Part shown: positions 7,674 to 15,757 of the stretch, in pieces
How the letters are laid out: each line of letters begins with the position of its first letter
Numbering within the stretch: position 1 is the first letter of the stretch
NCBI GenBank assembly: GCA_000435475.1
Contig: FR896032.1
Location: 2,232-29,358 of the forward strand
DNA from: Cryptobacterium sp. CAG:338
GTDB taxonomy: Bacteria > Actinomycetota > Coriobacteriia > Coriobacteriales > Eggerthellaceae
Length of the DNA stretch: 27,127 nt
Reading direction: 5' to 3'
Translations under genes and position numbers: made by a program
The notes under the pieces: generated by a model
Seen by the model: the letters and a program-made list of their open reading frames with translations, nothing else
Database searches by the model: none
Told to the model about the DNA's origin: nothing

Positions 7674-7714
7674 ATATAAGCGGTTTATGACAAGTCCCCA
7701 CTAAAGGAGATACG

Positions 7715-8710
7715 ATGTCTGAGAAAGTAGTTATTGCTGTAGATGTACTCGGAGGCGATTTTGGGCCTCAGGTTGTTCTTCCTGGCATTGAACAAGCCCT
7801 TGAAGAAGACGAAAATCTCGAAGTTATTGCTTGCGGTCCTAAGGATGTAGTAGTTCCTTTTGCTGAAGCGCATGATCGCGTGCGTGCTCAGGCGACTACT
7901 GAAGAAATTACCATGGACGAGCATCCAGCTCAGGCGGTGCGTAAGAAGAAGGATTCCAGTTTAGTGGTTGGAAACCGTCTGGTGAGCGAGGGCGTTGCAG
8001 GTGGCTTTTTCTCAGCAGGATCTACAGGTGCCTGTCTTGCTGCTGCCACGTTAGTAGTAGGCCGCATTAAAGGCGTTGCTCGTCCTGCGCTCTGCACAAT
8101 TTTGCCTTCTCCCTCTAAGCCTGTTGTGATGTGTGACGTAGGAGCTAATGCTGATTGCAAGCCTGCCTATTTAGTTCAGTTTGCCCAAATGGCAATTCCG
8201 TATGCAGAAAAAGTTGTTGGTATTACGGAACCTAAAGTTGCCTTGCTTAATATCGGCGAAGAAGAAACTAAAGGCTCGAAATTCGCACAAGAAGCCCATG
8301 CGCTTTTGCGTGAATCAGTACCAGAATTTGTGGGGAATGCAGAAGGGCGCGATCTTCTAACCGGGGAATTTGACGTTATTGTTACTGATGGATTTACGGG
8401 AAATGTTTGCTTGAAAACCATTGAAGGTGCGGCAAGTGTTCTCTTTAAGAGTATCAAAGATGTGATGATGGCTTCTCCGGTAAGTAAACTGGGTGCTCTT
8501 GCGCTGAAGGGTGGTTTGAGCGATCTCAAAAACAATCTTTCCGCCGATGAATATGGTGGTGCTCCGATTTTAGGGGTTAAGGGCGCTTGTTTGGTTGGCC
8601 ATGGTTCATCAAATGAAACTGCAATTAAAAACGGAATTTTAGTAGCTGCGCGCACGGTTCGTTTGGATGTTTCAGGAATAATTGCACAAACGGTATCAAC
8701 GGCACAATAG
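7715..8710 (+). CDS. plsX: Phosphate acyltransferase PlsX
   Basis: PlsX interconverts acyl-ACP and acyl-phosphate, feeding PlsY for the first acylation of glycerol-3-phosphate. The 331 residues match the family length. Recognisable motifs are the N-terminal VIAVDVLGGDFGPQVVLPG, SAGSTGACLAAATLVVGRIKGVARPALC, the VMCDVGANADCKP segment, and VTDGFTGNVCLKTIEGA. The family usually has DAMGGD at the N-terminus; here it is DVLGGD. AAAGGAG lies 7 bases before the ATG. PlsX is a peripheral membrane enzyme and has no transmembrane segment here. acpP, which often follows plsX, is absent; a structured non-coding gap and then rnc come next. Confidence 0.95.
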   Translation: MSEKVVIAVDVLGGDFGPQVVLPGIEQALEEDENLEVIACGPKDVVVPFAEAHDRVRAQATTEEITMDEHPAQAVRKKKDSSLVVGNRLVSEGVAGGFFSAGSTGACLAAATLVVGRIKGVARPALCTILPSPSKPVVMCDVGANADCKPAYLVQFAQMAIPYAEKVVGITEPKVALLNIGEEETKGSKFAQEAHALLRESVPEFVGNAEGRDLLTGEFDVIVTDGFTGNVCLKTIEGAASVLFKSIKDVMMASPVSKLGALALKGGLSDLKNNLSADEYGGAPILGVKGACLVGHGSSNETAIKNGILVAARTVRLDVSGIIAQTVSTAQ

Positions 8711-8814
8711 GTTAGCTACAATCAGGTAGGTACCCCCTATAACCTGATGTTTTAGAGGATAAGAACCTTTAAGGTATCAGATAGGCTTGAATACGTTGCT
8801 TATTTAGCATGAGG

Positions 8815-8860
8815 TAGGTAGTTGCCAGGAAGTGCGTTGTTGCTTTTTGGCAACTATTTA
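8815..8860 (+). promoter_or_regulatory. 20-pair RNA hairpin upstream of rnc, candidate RNase III site
   Basis: Bases 8815-8834 pair with 8841-8860 without interruption around the 6-base loop CGTTGT. Fourteen pairs are Watson-Crick and six are G-U. All six exceptions are G-U as read from the plus strand, so the helix forms only in RNA transcribed toward rnc. A helix of about 20 pairs is the size RNase III cleaves well. It lies about 85 bases before the rnc start. Autoregulation by leader cleavage is known for rnc in E. coli and Streptomyces; its occurrence here is inferred. Confidence 0.6.
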
Positions 8861-8879
8861 ATCGGACAAAGTTCGGTAA

Positions 8880-8912
8880 CAGTACCAAAACAAAACGATA
8901 CTTTTGGTACTG
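8880..8912 (+). promoter_or_regulatory. Perfect 11-base inverted repeat just before rnc
   Basis: CAGTACCAAAA (8880-8890) and TTTTGGTACTG (8902-8912) are exact reverse complements separated by 11 bases, ending 32 bases before the rnc GTG. It could be a second leader hairpin or an operator for a dimeric regulator; the sequence does not decide between these. Confidence 0.5.
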
Positions 8913-8944
8913 AAGGTTTTGAGATAGTAGAGTGATAGGAAACG

Positions 8945-9781
8945 GTGAAAGAACAACCACAACATACTGAAAAGCTCAATCGAGCACAAGAAATATTGGG
9001 TTATACGTTTTCAGATCGTTCTTTGCTTCTCGCGGCGCTTACTCATCCTTCTGCAGCGGAAGGCCATTCTATTTCTGATTCGTATGAACGACTCGAGTTT
9101 TTAGGCGATAGCATTTTAGGAGCTATTGTTTCTTATGAAGCATTCCACGCCTATCCTGATCTCAATGAAGGCGGGCTTACTCGTATCAAGGTTTCTTTGG
9201 TTTCGGGCGCCTCTCTTTCTAAAGTGGCAAGTGATTTAGGTATTGCTGATGTAATCTTCTTTGGTTCCTCTGAACGGGGGACAGGCAGACGTGGCTTGCA
9301 TTCTGCTTTAGAAAATGTTTATGAGTCACTGGTTGCTGCATTGTATTTAGATGGTGGTTTAGCTCCCGCGATCGCTTTTGTTAAACGTACTTTGATCGTG
9401 CGCATGAGCGCAGACATGGCAAAGGAACCTGAGAATCCAAAGAGCGTTTTACAAGAACGATTGCAAGAAGATGGTATTACTCCTACGTATCGCCTGGTCG
9501 AAACACAAGGCCCTCCTCATGATAGGACCTTTGTGACGCAAGTTTTCGTTGGCGTCCAGTCCATTGCTCGTGGTGTGGGACGTACGAAAAAAGAATCCGA
9601 AAGCCAGGCGGCAAAATCTGCTCTTGAGGTGCTAAGTTCCTTTTTTGAAGCAAAAGATTCGAAGGATAAAAAACGCAAGGCAGATGCTCGTGCTGCAATA
9701 AAGGCAGCAAAAGCCGAAGAAAAAGCACGTCGCCAAGCGGCTCAGCGTGCTAAGAAGCAGAAAAAACAACAACAGCAATAA
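8945..9781 (+). CDS. rnc: Ribonuclease III
   Basis: RNase III cuts double-stranded RNA, including rRNA precursors. The nuclease domain (about 10-155) carries the signature ERLEFLGDS at E48-S56 and the metal-binding glutamate E127 in ENVYESLVAALYLDGG. The dsRNA-binding domain (about 163-233) contains NPKSVLQERLQ and the ESESQAAKSALEVL helix. At 278 residues it exceeds the usual 225-245, because of a C-terminal tail of about 45 residues rich in Lys, Ala and Gln and ending in poly-Gln. The tail may add RNA affinity. The start is GTG with only AGGA 5 bases before it, a weak site that would suit low or controlled expression. The leader upstream is highly structured. smc starts 11 bases after the stop; fpg, which lies between rnc and smc in mycobacteria, is absent. 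Confidence 0.96.
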   Translation: MKEQPQHTEKLNRAQEILGYTFSDRSLLLAALTHPSAAEGHSISDSYERLEFLGDSILGAIVSYEAFHAYPDLNEGGLTRIKVSLVSGASLSKVASDLGIADVIFFGSSERGTGRRGLHSALENVYESLVAALYLDGGLAPAIAFVKRTLIVRMSADMAKEPENPKSVLQERLQEDGITPTYRLVETQGPPHDRTFVTQVFVGVQSIARGVGRTKKESESQAAKSALEVLSSFFEAKDSKDKKRKADARAAIKAAKAEEKARRQAAQRAKKQKKQQQQ

Positions 9782-9791
9782 GGGGCGTCTC

Positions 9792-12700
9792 GTGTATCTG
9801 AAGTCGCTTACCTTAAAAGGTTTTAAGTCTTTTGCTGATCGTACCGTGATGAAGTTTGAGCCAGGGGTTGCCGCTATTGTGGGGCCAAACGGTTCAGGTA
9901 AATCCAATATTTCGGATGCGGTTCTATGGGTTTTAGGCGAACGCAATGCAAAGAATCTTCGCGGTCAGTCGATGGAAGACGTCATTTTTGCGGGATCTTC
10001 AGCTCGAAAACCTGTTTCGGTAGCTGAAGTAGAGCTGCTGCTTGATAATTCCGACGGAACGTTGCCTGTTGACTTCAGTGAGGTTTCGATTGGGCGACGT
10101 ATGTATCGCAGCGGCGAGAGTGAATACCTTATTAACGGTAATGTCGTTCGCCGCATGGATGTTTTGGATATTCTCCACGATTCAGGTTTAGGTACGGGGA
10201 CCAATTCTATTATTTCGCAGGGCAATTTAGATTCGGTACTTTCCTCTCGCCCTGAGGACAGACGTGCACTTATTGAGGAAGCTGCAGGAATCCTTAAACA
10301 TAAGGAGCGTAAAGCAAAATCTGAACGTAAACTTGCTCAGATGGATGCCCATCTTGATCGAGTGCATGACATTACGGCAGAAGTGGAGCGACAGCTTAAA
10401 CCTCTTGAGAGAAAAGCGCGCAAAGCGCGGACATATGAAGCTCTTTCTGTGGAAATGAAAGAGCTTAAACTTCAGCTTGCGGTCGACGATTTGCGTTGCT
10501 TACAGAAGCAATGGGACGATACCTTACTAAAGGAAAAAACCCTCACTTCTGAACAGCTTCAGGTAAAAGAAGAATTGGAAGTTGCTGAAAAGGCACTTGA
10601 TGATCTTCAGCAAACACTGCATGATCGAGGAAGCAAAGAGCTTGAGCTTAACGAGCGATATCGTCGTGCACAAGCTTCTTTTGAACGACTAAACTCTACC
10701 GCAATGCTCGTAAGGGAAAAGCGTTCTCATTTTTTGTCGGAAACAGAGCGCTTAACGCGATCGGTTGAAGAAAGTCGTCTTCGTCGTAGTGCGGCAGAAA
10801 AAGAGTTAGAGCAAGCTCACGATGCCGCAGTAGTCGCTCAAAAAGAATATACCCAAGCAGAAGAAACGCTGACACGTCTTGAAAGCGAGCATAAAGCGCA
10901 AACGGGACAGCGAAATGCCCTTCGCAAAAAAATCGACACTTTGATGTCTGAGCAACGTGGCCTTGTCCATCGTCAAGAAACTATCCAAGCAACGCAGGAG
11001 GCACTGCGGGAGAACTTATCTGAAAAACGTGCTCGTGCACAGGTGATCGATGTACAGGTTGCTGATGCACAAAAACGTTTGGATTCTGCGCAAACGCAAG
11101 CTGCAGAATTGCAGCACGTTTTTGAGGAACTCTCAAAACAGCACGAGCATCTACAAGAACAAGAAACCTCTGCGCGTAACAGCTTGAATACTCTTGTTGT
11201 AAAACGCGACCAGGGGCGTTCTAATCTGGATGCTGCTCGTGAAGCATATACTCATGCTTCTGCCGAACGTACCGCACTTGAAGAGTTGGAGAGGGCTTCA
11301 GAATCGGCGAACCCACTCTTGGCCCATGTTCTTGATTCGCGTGCTAACCTTGCCCCTGATTCAAAAGTGCTTTCGCATGTAATAAAGGCGCCATCAAAAT
11401 TCGACGGACTCCTAGAGATGCTTTTAGGTGACGATGTATATGCCCTTATCACCTCAAAAGCTTCGGAAGCTATCTCTTTGGGTCGTCAAGCGCTCGACTG
11501 TCAAGCGTATGGTGCTGCAAGCATTTTTACCTGTGAACATACTGCAGCTTTTTCAAACAAAGAAAACCTTTCTAAGGACAGCCAAGAGGAATACCGCCCC
11601 GAGAAGGGTTCTCGCTTAATTGATGAATTAGAAATTGATCCAAAGTATCGCGCGTTGCTCGAAACGTTTTTAGGTGATGTGTATGTGGTTGATACTCTCG
11701 CCGATGCTTTAGAGGCACAACGGCAAGATACTAAAGCTTCTCATAGATTTATATCTCTCGATGGTGCAATTGTGTATCCTCAGGGCAAAATAGGTGTTTC
11801 AAGGAAGTCTGAAGAGGATCAAAAAAATAGTGCACTTTCACGGAGGAGAGCGCTCAATCAGGCTCGTCAAACTGAACGAGATTTACAAGAAACCTATGAG
11901 CGAATTCAAGCAGAAAATAAAACACTTGAAGAAGAACTGCGCAAAGCTCAAACGGAATCTCTAAAACTTACTGAAGCGCTTGCGAGCAGTAAAGGTCGGT
12001 GTGAGTCAGCCGAAAGAGACGCAATACAGTCTGCTCAAAGTGTTGCTGAGTTTAAAAATGAGCTCACTGAACTTCTTCGTGAGCAACAAGCAAACGAAGC
12101 GTTTCTTGCAAAGGCCCAACCGGATTCTGACGAATTGGAAAAAGAGCTTGCTGAGGTTTTGGCAAAGCTTGAGCTCAATAAAGAAGAAGTTTCACAAGTT
12201 GAAAAATCACTTTCTCCTTTGCGCCGCACTATAGTAAGTCTTTCGGAAAAATTAAGTGACGCTCGTTTAGAGTCTGCTCGTTTATCGGAGCGTTTAGCGT
12301 ACGCTTTGCGAATGGAGCAGACAAGAAGCCAAGAGATATCTTCCTCGACAAAAGAAGATGAACGGGCGTATCGTCGGATCGCAATAGCCCGAGGAGCAAG
12401 CCAGCGAGCTGATGCGCTCCTAGCAACCCTCGCTTCGCTTTCTGATGCTGCTTCGCTTGTTTCGCTTCGTTTGGAGCAGGAATCCCAAACTGAGCAAAAC
12501 GCTTCTCGAGAACTGCATGACAACATTGCTAAAGCAACTCAAACATCGCGTGAAGTTCGCGAGCGTTTTGATGGATGCAGTGCAAAACTTGCAGAGGTCC
12601 GCATAGAAAAGGGCCGTTTGGAAATACAGGTGGATGCAGGAATCAAAGCTATTGTTGAAGATTGTGACACTTCACTCGAGCAAGCTCTTAGTCTGGAGGC

Positions 12701-13376
12701 GCTGCAGGATCGTAGTGTAGTTGAAGAGCATTGTGCTTCTCTTGAGCGTCGTATCAAAAATATGGGCACTATCAATCCTGATGCCGCTCAGGAATATGAA
12801 GAGGTTAATAAACGTTTCCAGTATTTATCCGCTCAGCTAGAAGATATGCGTTTGGCGCGTAGATCGCTTGCGCGTATTGTTTCGGTAATTGACGAACGAA
12901 TGCGCAACGACTTTATAACTACCTTTGAGCAGGTAAATGATAACTTCTCTGAGATATTTTCAACGCTCTTTCCGGGTGGTCAGGCGCATTTATCATTGGT
13001 CGATCCCGACGATTTGGAACATACAGGTGTTGATGTTCATGCGCAGCCGGTAGGAAAACGCGTAAAGAAAATGTCTTTACTTTCAGGTGGCGAAAAATCA
13101 ATGACGGCAATGGCGTTGCTGTTTGCGGTTTATCGCATTCGCCAAACCCCGTTTTATATTTTGGACGAGGTTGAAGCGGCGCTTGACGATACTAATCTGC
13201 GTCGTTTGATTGCCTACCTAGAAGTTATTCGCGATCAAACTCAGTTCATTATGATTACTCACCAACGTCGCACCATGGAATCAGCAGATATACTATATGG
13301 TGTTTCCATGCAGGCTGACGGCATTACTAAAGTGATAAGTCAAAAGATAGATAACGCAATGCGCAAGGAGGGCTAA
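9792..13376 (+). CDS. smc: Chromosome segregation ATPase SMC
   Basis: SMC is the long coiled-coil ATPase of bacterial condensin, acting with ScpA and ScpB to organise and separate chromosomes. The N-terminal half of the ATPase opens YLKSLTLKGFKSFADRT with Walker A GPNGSGKS at 31-38. Coiled coil runs from about 165 to 500, the hinge from about 505 to 670, and a second coil to about 1030. The C-terminal ATPase half carries the LSGGEKS signature near 1097 and Walker B YILDEVEAALDD near 1122. The GTG at 9792 is preferred to an in-frame ATG at 9747 that lies inside rnc: it follows AAGGGG and gives the family's normal N-terminus, for 1194 residues. ftsY begins immediately after the stop. Confidence 0.96.
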   Translation: MYLKSLTLKGFKSFADRTVMKFEPGVAAIVGPNGSGKSNISDAVLWVLGERNAKNLRGQSMEDVIFAGSSARKPVSVAEVELLLDNSDGTLPVDFSEVSIGRRMYRSGESEYLINGNVVRRMDVLDILHDSGLGTGTNSIISQGNLDSVLSSRPEDRRALIEEAAGILKHKERKAKSERKLAQMDAHLDRVHDITAEVERQLKPLERKARKARTYEALSVEMKELKLQLAVDDLRCLQKQWDDTLLKEKTLTSEQLQVKEELEVAEKALDDLQQTLHDRGSKELELNERYRRAQASFERLNSTAMLVREKRSHFLSETERLTRSVEESRLRRSAAEKELEQAHDAAVVAQKEYTQAEETLTRLESEHKAQTGQRNALRKKIDTLMSEQRGLVHRQETIQATQEALRENLSEKRARAQVIDVQVADAQKRLDSAQTQAAELQHVFEELSKQHEHLQEQETSARNSLNTLVVKRDQGRSNLDAAREAYTHASAERTALEELERASESANPLLAHVLDSRANLAPDSKVLSHVIKAPSKFDGLLEMLLGDDVYALITSKASEAISLGRQALDCQAYGAASIFTCEHTAAFSNKENLSKDSQEEYRPEKGSRLIDELEIDPKYRALLETFLGDVYVVDTLADALEAQRQDTKASHRFISLDGAIVYPQGKIGVSRKSEEDQKNSALSRRRALNQARQTERDLQETYERIQAENKTLEEELRKAQTESLKLTEALASSKGRCESAERDAIQSAQSVAEFKNELTELLREQQANEAFLAKAQPDSDELEKELAEVLAKLELNKEEVSQVEKSLSPLRRTIVSLSEKLSDARLESARLSERLAYALRMEQTRSQEISSSTKEDERAYRRIAIARGASQRADALLATLASLSDAASLVSLRLEQESQTEQNASRELHDNIAKATQTSREVRERFDGCSAKLAEVRIEKGRLEIQVDAGIKAIVEDCDTSLEQALSLEALQDRSVVEEHCASLERRIKNMGTINPDAAQEYEEVNKRFQYLSAQLEDMRLARRSLARIVSVIDERMRNDFITTFEQVNDNFSEIFSTLFPGGQAHLSLVDPDDLEHTGVDVHAQPVGKRVKKMSLLSGGEKSMTAMALLFAVYRIRQTPFYILDEVEAALDDTNLRRLIAYLEVIRDQTQFIMITHQRRTMESADILYGVSMQADGITKVISQKIDNAMRKEG

Positions 13377-14297
13377 ATGGGCTTCTTTGAGAAAATAAAT
13401 GCGGGATTGTCGCGTTCTCGAGAGCGTTTAAAGGAGCAGATGAATATTCTGCTTGATCGTGGTCCTGATGTTGATGAGGATTTTTGGGAAACGCTCGAAG
13501 AAACTCTTATTCTTGCTGATCTGGGAGCCAGTGCTGCCGATGAGATTGTTGAAGAATTGCGTGATCAAGCTCGCCGTAAGGCATTGCCTGATGCTTATGC
13601 CGTTTTTGATATGCTTACCGAGCAAATTGCCTCAACCTTTACTCCTGCAGAGGAAGATGTTTTCGAAAAGAATCCCTCGTTGGTTCTTTTTGTGGGGGTA
13701 AACGGTTCAGGAAAAACTACTACGGTTGGTAAAGTGGCGGCAGCTGCCCACGAGAAGGGCAGGAAGGTATTGCTTGGGAGTGCAGATACTTTTCGCGCAG
13801 CAGCGATTGAACAGTTGGAAGTTTGGGCACAGCGTGCTGAGGTTGAAATCGTAAGCCGTGAGCGTGGTAGTGACCCAGCAAGCGTTTGCTATGAAACGAT
13901 AGAGCGTGCAGAAAAGGCAGGCTCGGATTTGGTGTTGATAGACACCGCAGGACGTCTTCATACTTCCAATGATCTTATGCGCGAACTCCAAAAAGTCGTT
14001 AATGTTGTACGCAAACGTTCTTCGATTCCTGTTTCAACGCTTTTGGTAGTAGATGCGACTACTGGTCAAAATGGTTTGCAGCAAGCTCGAGAGTTTGATA
14101 AAGCGCTCGATTTGGATGGGGTAGTTCTTACAAAGCTCGACGGTACTGCGAAAGGTGGTATCGCGCTTGCTATATCTCATGAACTTGAATTGCCTATCTG
14201 CAAGATTGGCGTAGGCGAGGGAATAGACGATTTGCAGGATTTTGATGCGCATGATTTTGCGCGTGCATTGATAGGAGACATGACCGATGTTCGATAA
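13377..14297 (+). CDS. ftsY: Signal recognition particle receptor FtsY
   Basis: FtsY is the SRP receptor GTPase that receives Ffh-ribosome complexes at the membrane. This 306-residue form starts with MGFFEKINAGLSRSRERL, a basic amphipathic helix, and goes directly into the N domain. The G domain has GVNGSGKTT near 107-115, DTAGR at 189-193 and TKLDGTAKGG near 251-260. The acidic A domain that precedes the N domain in E. coli and many actinobacterial FtsY proteins is missing, so membrane binding probably rests on the N-terminal helix. Its ATG follows the smc stop with no gap (TAAATG). It overlaps ffh by 11 bases, which couples synthesis of receptor and particle. Confidence 0.97.
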   Translation: MGFFEKINAGLSRSRERLKEQMNILLDRGPDVDEDFWETLEETLILADLGASAADEIVEELRDQARRKALPDAYAVFDMLTEQIASTFTPAEEDVFEKNPSLVLFVGVNGSGKTTTVGKVAAAAHEKGRKVLLGSADTFRAAAIEQLEVWAQRAEVEIVSRERGSDPASVCYETIERAEKAGSDLVLIDTAGRLHTSNDLMRELQKVVNVVRKRSSIPVSTLLVVDATTGQNGLQQAREFDKALDLDGVVLTKLDGTAKGGIALAISHELELPICKIGVGEGIDDLQDFDAHDFARALIGDMTDVR

Positions 14298-15738
14298 TCT
14301 CTCCGATAAGCTTCAGTCGGTATTCAGCGGCCTTCGTAGCAAGGGTCGTTTAAATGAAGAAGACATTGATGCAGCTATGCGCGAAATTCGCATGGCACTT
14401 TTGGAAGCTGACGTTAACTTCAAGGTTGTAAAGTCGTTTATCAAGCGGACCAAAGAGCGTTGTCTGACGGCAGAAATCATGGACTCTTTGACTCCAGCTC
14501 AAAATGTTATCAAGGTTGTTCTTGATGAGTTGACTGAACTTCTTGGACGCGAAGAGGCGCCGTTAAAGCTTTCCAGCCGTATTCCTAACGTAATCATGTT
14601 GGTTGGCCTGCAGGGCTCTGGTAAAACTACGGCAGCGGCAAAGCTTGCTTATTTACTAAAAGGAAAAAATCATAATCCACTTTTAGTTGCCTGCGACGTA
14701 TATCGTCCTGCAGCTGCTGATCAATTGCAGACGCTTGGTGATGAAATGGGCATTCGCGTCTATCGTGGAGAAGGAAAGGATCCCGTTAAGATTGCAAAAG
14801 AGGGCGTTCGAGATGCGATCGATTCACTGCGCGATGTGGTGATTGTAGATACGGCAGGTCGTTTACATGTAGATGACGAAATGATGGAAGAAGCTCAGGC
14901 AATTAAAGCTGCGGTTGAACCAGATCAAATCTACATGGTTGTTGACGCTATGACTGGTCAGGACGCGGTAAATGTCGCAAAAGCTTTTGCTGATCGAGTT
15001 GATTTTGATGGCGTCATTATGTCTAAGATGGACGGCGATGCGCGTGGCGGTGGCGCACTCTCTATCAAGCAGGTAACAGGAAAGCCGATTTCTTTCATAT
15101 CGTCGGGAGAAAAACCAGATTCTTTAGAAGAGTTCCATCCGGATCGTATGGCAAAACGAATCCTTGGCATGGGTGACGTTGTTAGCATTATCGAAACTGC
15201 TTCAAAATTAAAGGCAGAAGAAATTGAGGAAGAAGAAGCTGAGCGCATGGCACGCGGCAATTTGACCTTAAACGACTTCTTGCTTATGAAGCAGCAGGTT
15301 AACAAAATGGGTGGCATTCAGAAGCTGGTAAGCGCTCTGCCTGGTGGCGATAAAGCTATGCGTGAAGGTCAAGTCAACGAACATGCTCTTGACGATATGA
15401 CCGTCATTATCAGTTCAATGACTAAGCGTGAACGCGAGCATCCTGAAATTCTAAACGGTTCTCGAAAGGCTCGTATTGCTGCAGGTGCAGGCGTTAAGGT
15501 GTACCAAGTAAATCAATTGCTTAAGCAATTTAGTGAAACTAAAAAAATGGTTCGTCGCATGATGGATCAGCAGGAAGCCGCCTATGCCCGAAAGGGTAAG
15601 AAAGGCAAAAAAGGTAAGAAGGGAAAGAACAGCAAACGAAGGATGGGAGTTCCTGGTATGGCGGGACTTTCCATAAAGGATATGAAGAAGATGCAAGACA
15701 TGATGAGTGGTCTTGATGATTCTTCGTCTAAGAGGTAA
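14287..15738 (+). CDS. ffh: Signal recognition particle protein Ffh
   Basis: Ffh binds signal peptides emerging from ribosomes and, with 4.5S RNA, delivers them to FtsY. Domains in order are the N domain (1-about 95, with LNEEDIDAAMREIRMALLEADVN), the G domain (GLQGSGKTT from 107, DTAGR from 188, SKMDGDARGG near 247) and the M domain (about 320-450, methionine-rich, with LNDFLLMKQQVNKMGG and the RNA-binding segment SRKARIAAGAG). Length is 483. After the M domain there is a basic tail of repeated K-G-K-K units near 440-453, then a second Met-rich segment MGVPGMAGLSIKDMKKMQDMM. No 4.5S RNA gene was found in the window. The ATG lies inside the end of ftsY. Confidence 0.97.
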   Translation: MFDNLSDKLQSVFSGLRSKGRLNEEDIDAAMREIRMALLEADVNFKVVKSFIKRTKERCLTAEIMDSLTPAQNVIKVVLDELTELLGREEAPLKLSSRIPNVIMLVGLQGSGKTTAAAKLAYLLKGKNHNPLLVACDVYRPAAADQLQTLGDEMGIRVYRGEGKDPVKIAKEGVRDAIDSLRDVVIVDTAGRLHVDDEMMEEAQAIKAAVEPDQIYMVVDAMTGQDAVNVAKAFADRVDFDGVIMSKMDGDARGGGALSIKQVTGKPISFISSGEKPDSLEEFHPDRMAKRILGMGDVVSIIETASKLKAEEIEEEEAERMARGNLTLNDFLLMKQQVNKMGGIQKLVSALPGGDKAMREGQVNEHALDDMTVIISSMTKREREHPEILNGSRKARIAAGAGVKVYQVNQLLKQFSETKKMVRRMMDQQEAAYARKGKKGKKGKKGKNSKRRMGVPGMAGLSIKDMKKMQDMMSGLDDSSSKR

Positions 15739-15757
15739 TATCAATAATTGCTGTTTT

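Larger units (their letters stand above)
8711..8944 (+). other. Hairpin-rich non-coding leader before rnc
   Basis: These 234 bases hold no credible gene. Three inverted repeats are seen on the plus strand: 8721-8748 (7 pairs, ATCAGGT/ACCTGAT), 8815-8860 (20 pairs) and 8880-8912 (11 perfect pairs). The 9-base word AGGTAGGTA occurs twice (8724-8732 and 8812-8820). The arrangement looks like a structured 5' leader of rnc, or a 3' tail of plsX followed by one. No clear promoter was found. Confidence 0.6.

Noticed and set aside
8721..8748. Inverted repeat ATCAGGT/ACCTGAT as a plsX terminator
   Set aside because: The stem is only 7 pairs with a 14-base interior, and the following GTTTTAG is too weak a T run. 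It is kept only as part of the structured gap.
8902..8912. FapR-type lipid regulator site upstream of rnc
   Set aside because: The AGTACC/GGTACT arms recall FapR operators, but they are much too far apart here and the downstream gene is rnc, not a fatty acid gene.
8769..8960. Small minus-strand frame (63 codons) in the plsX-rnc gap
   Set aside because: It has no convincing ribosome binding site, overlaps the rnc start, and its sequence is explained by the hairpins in the gap.
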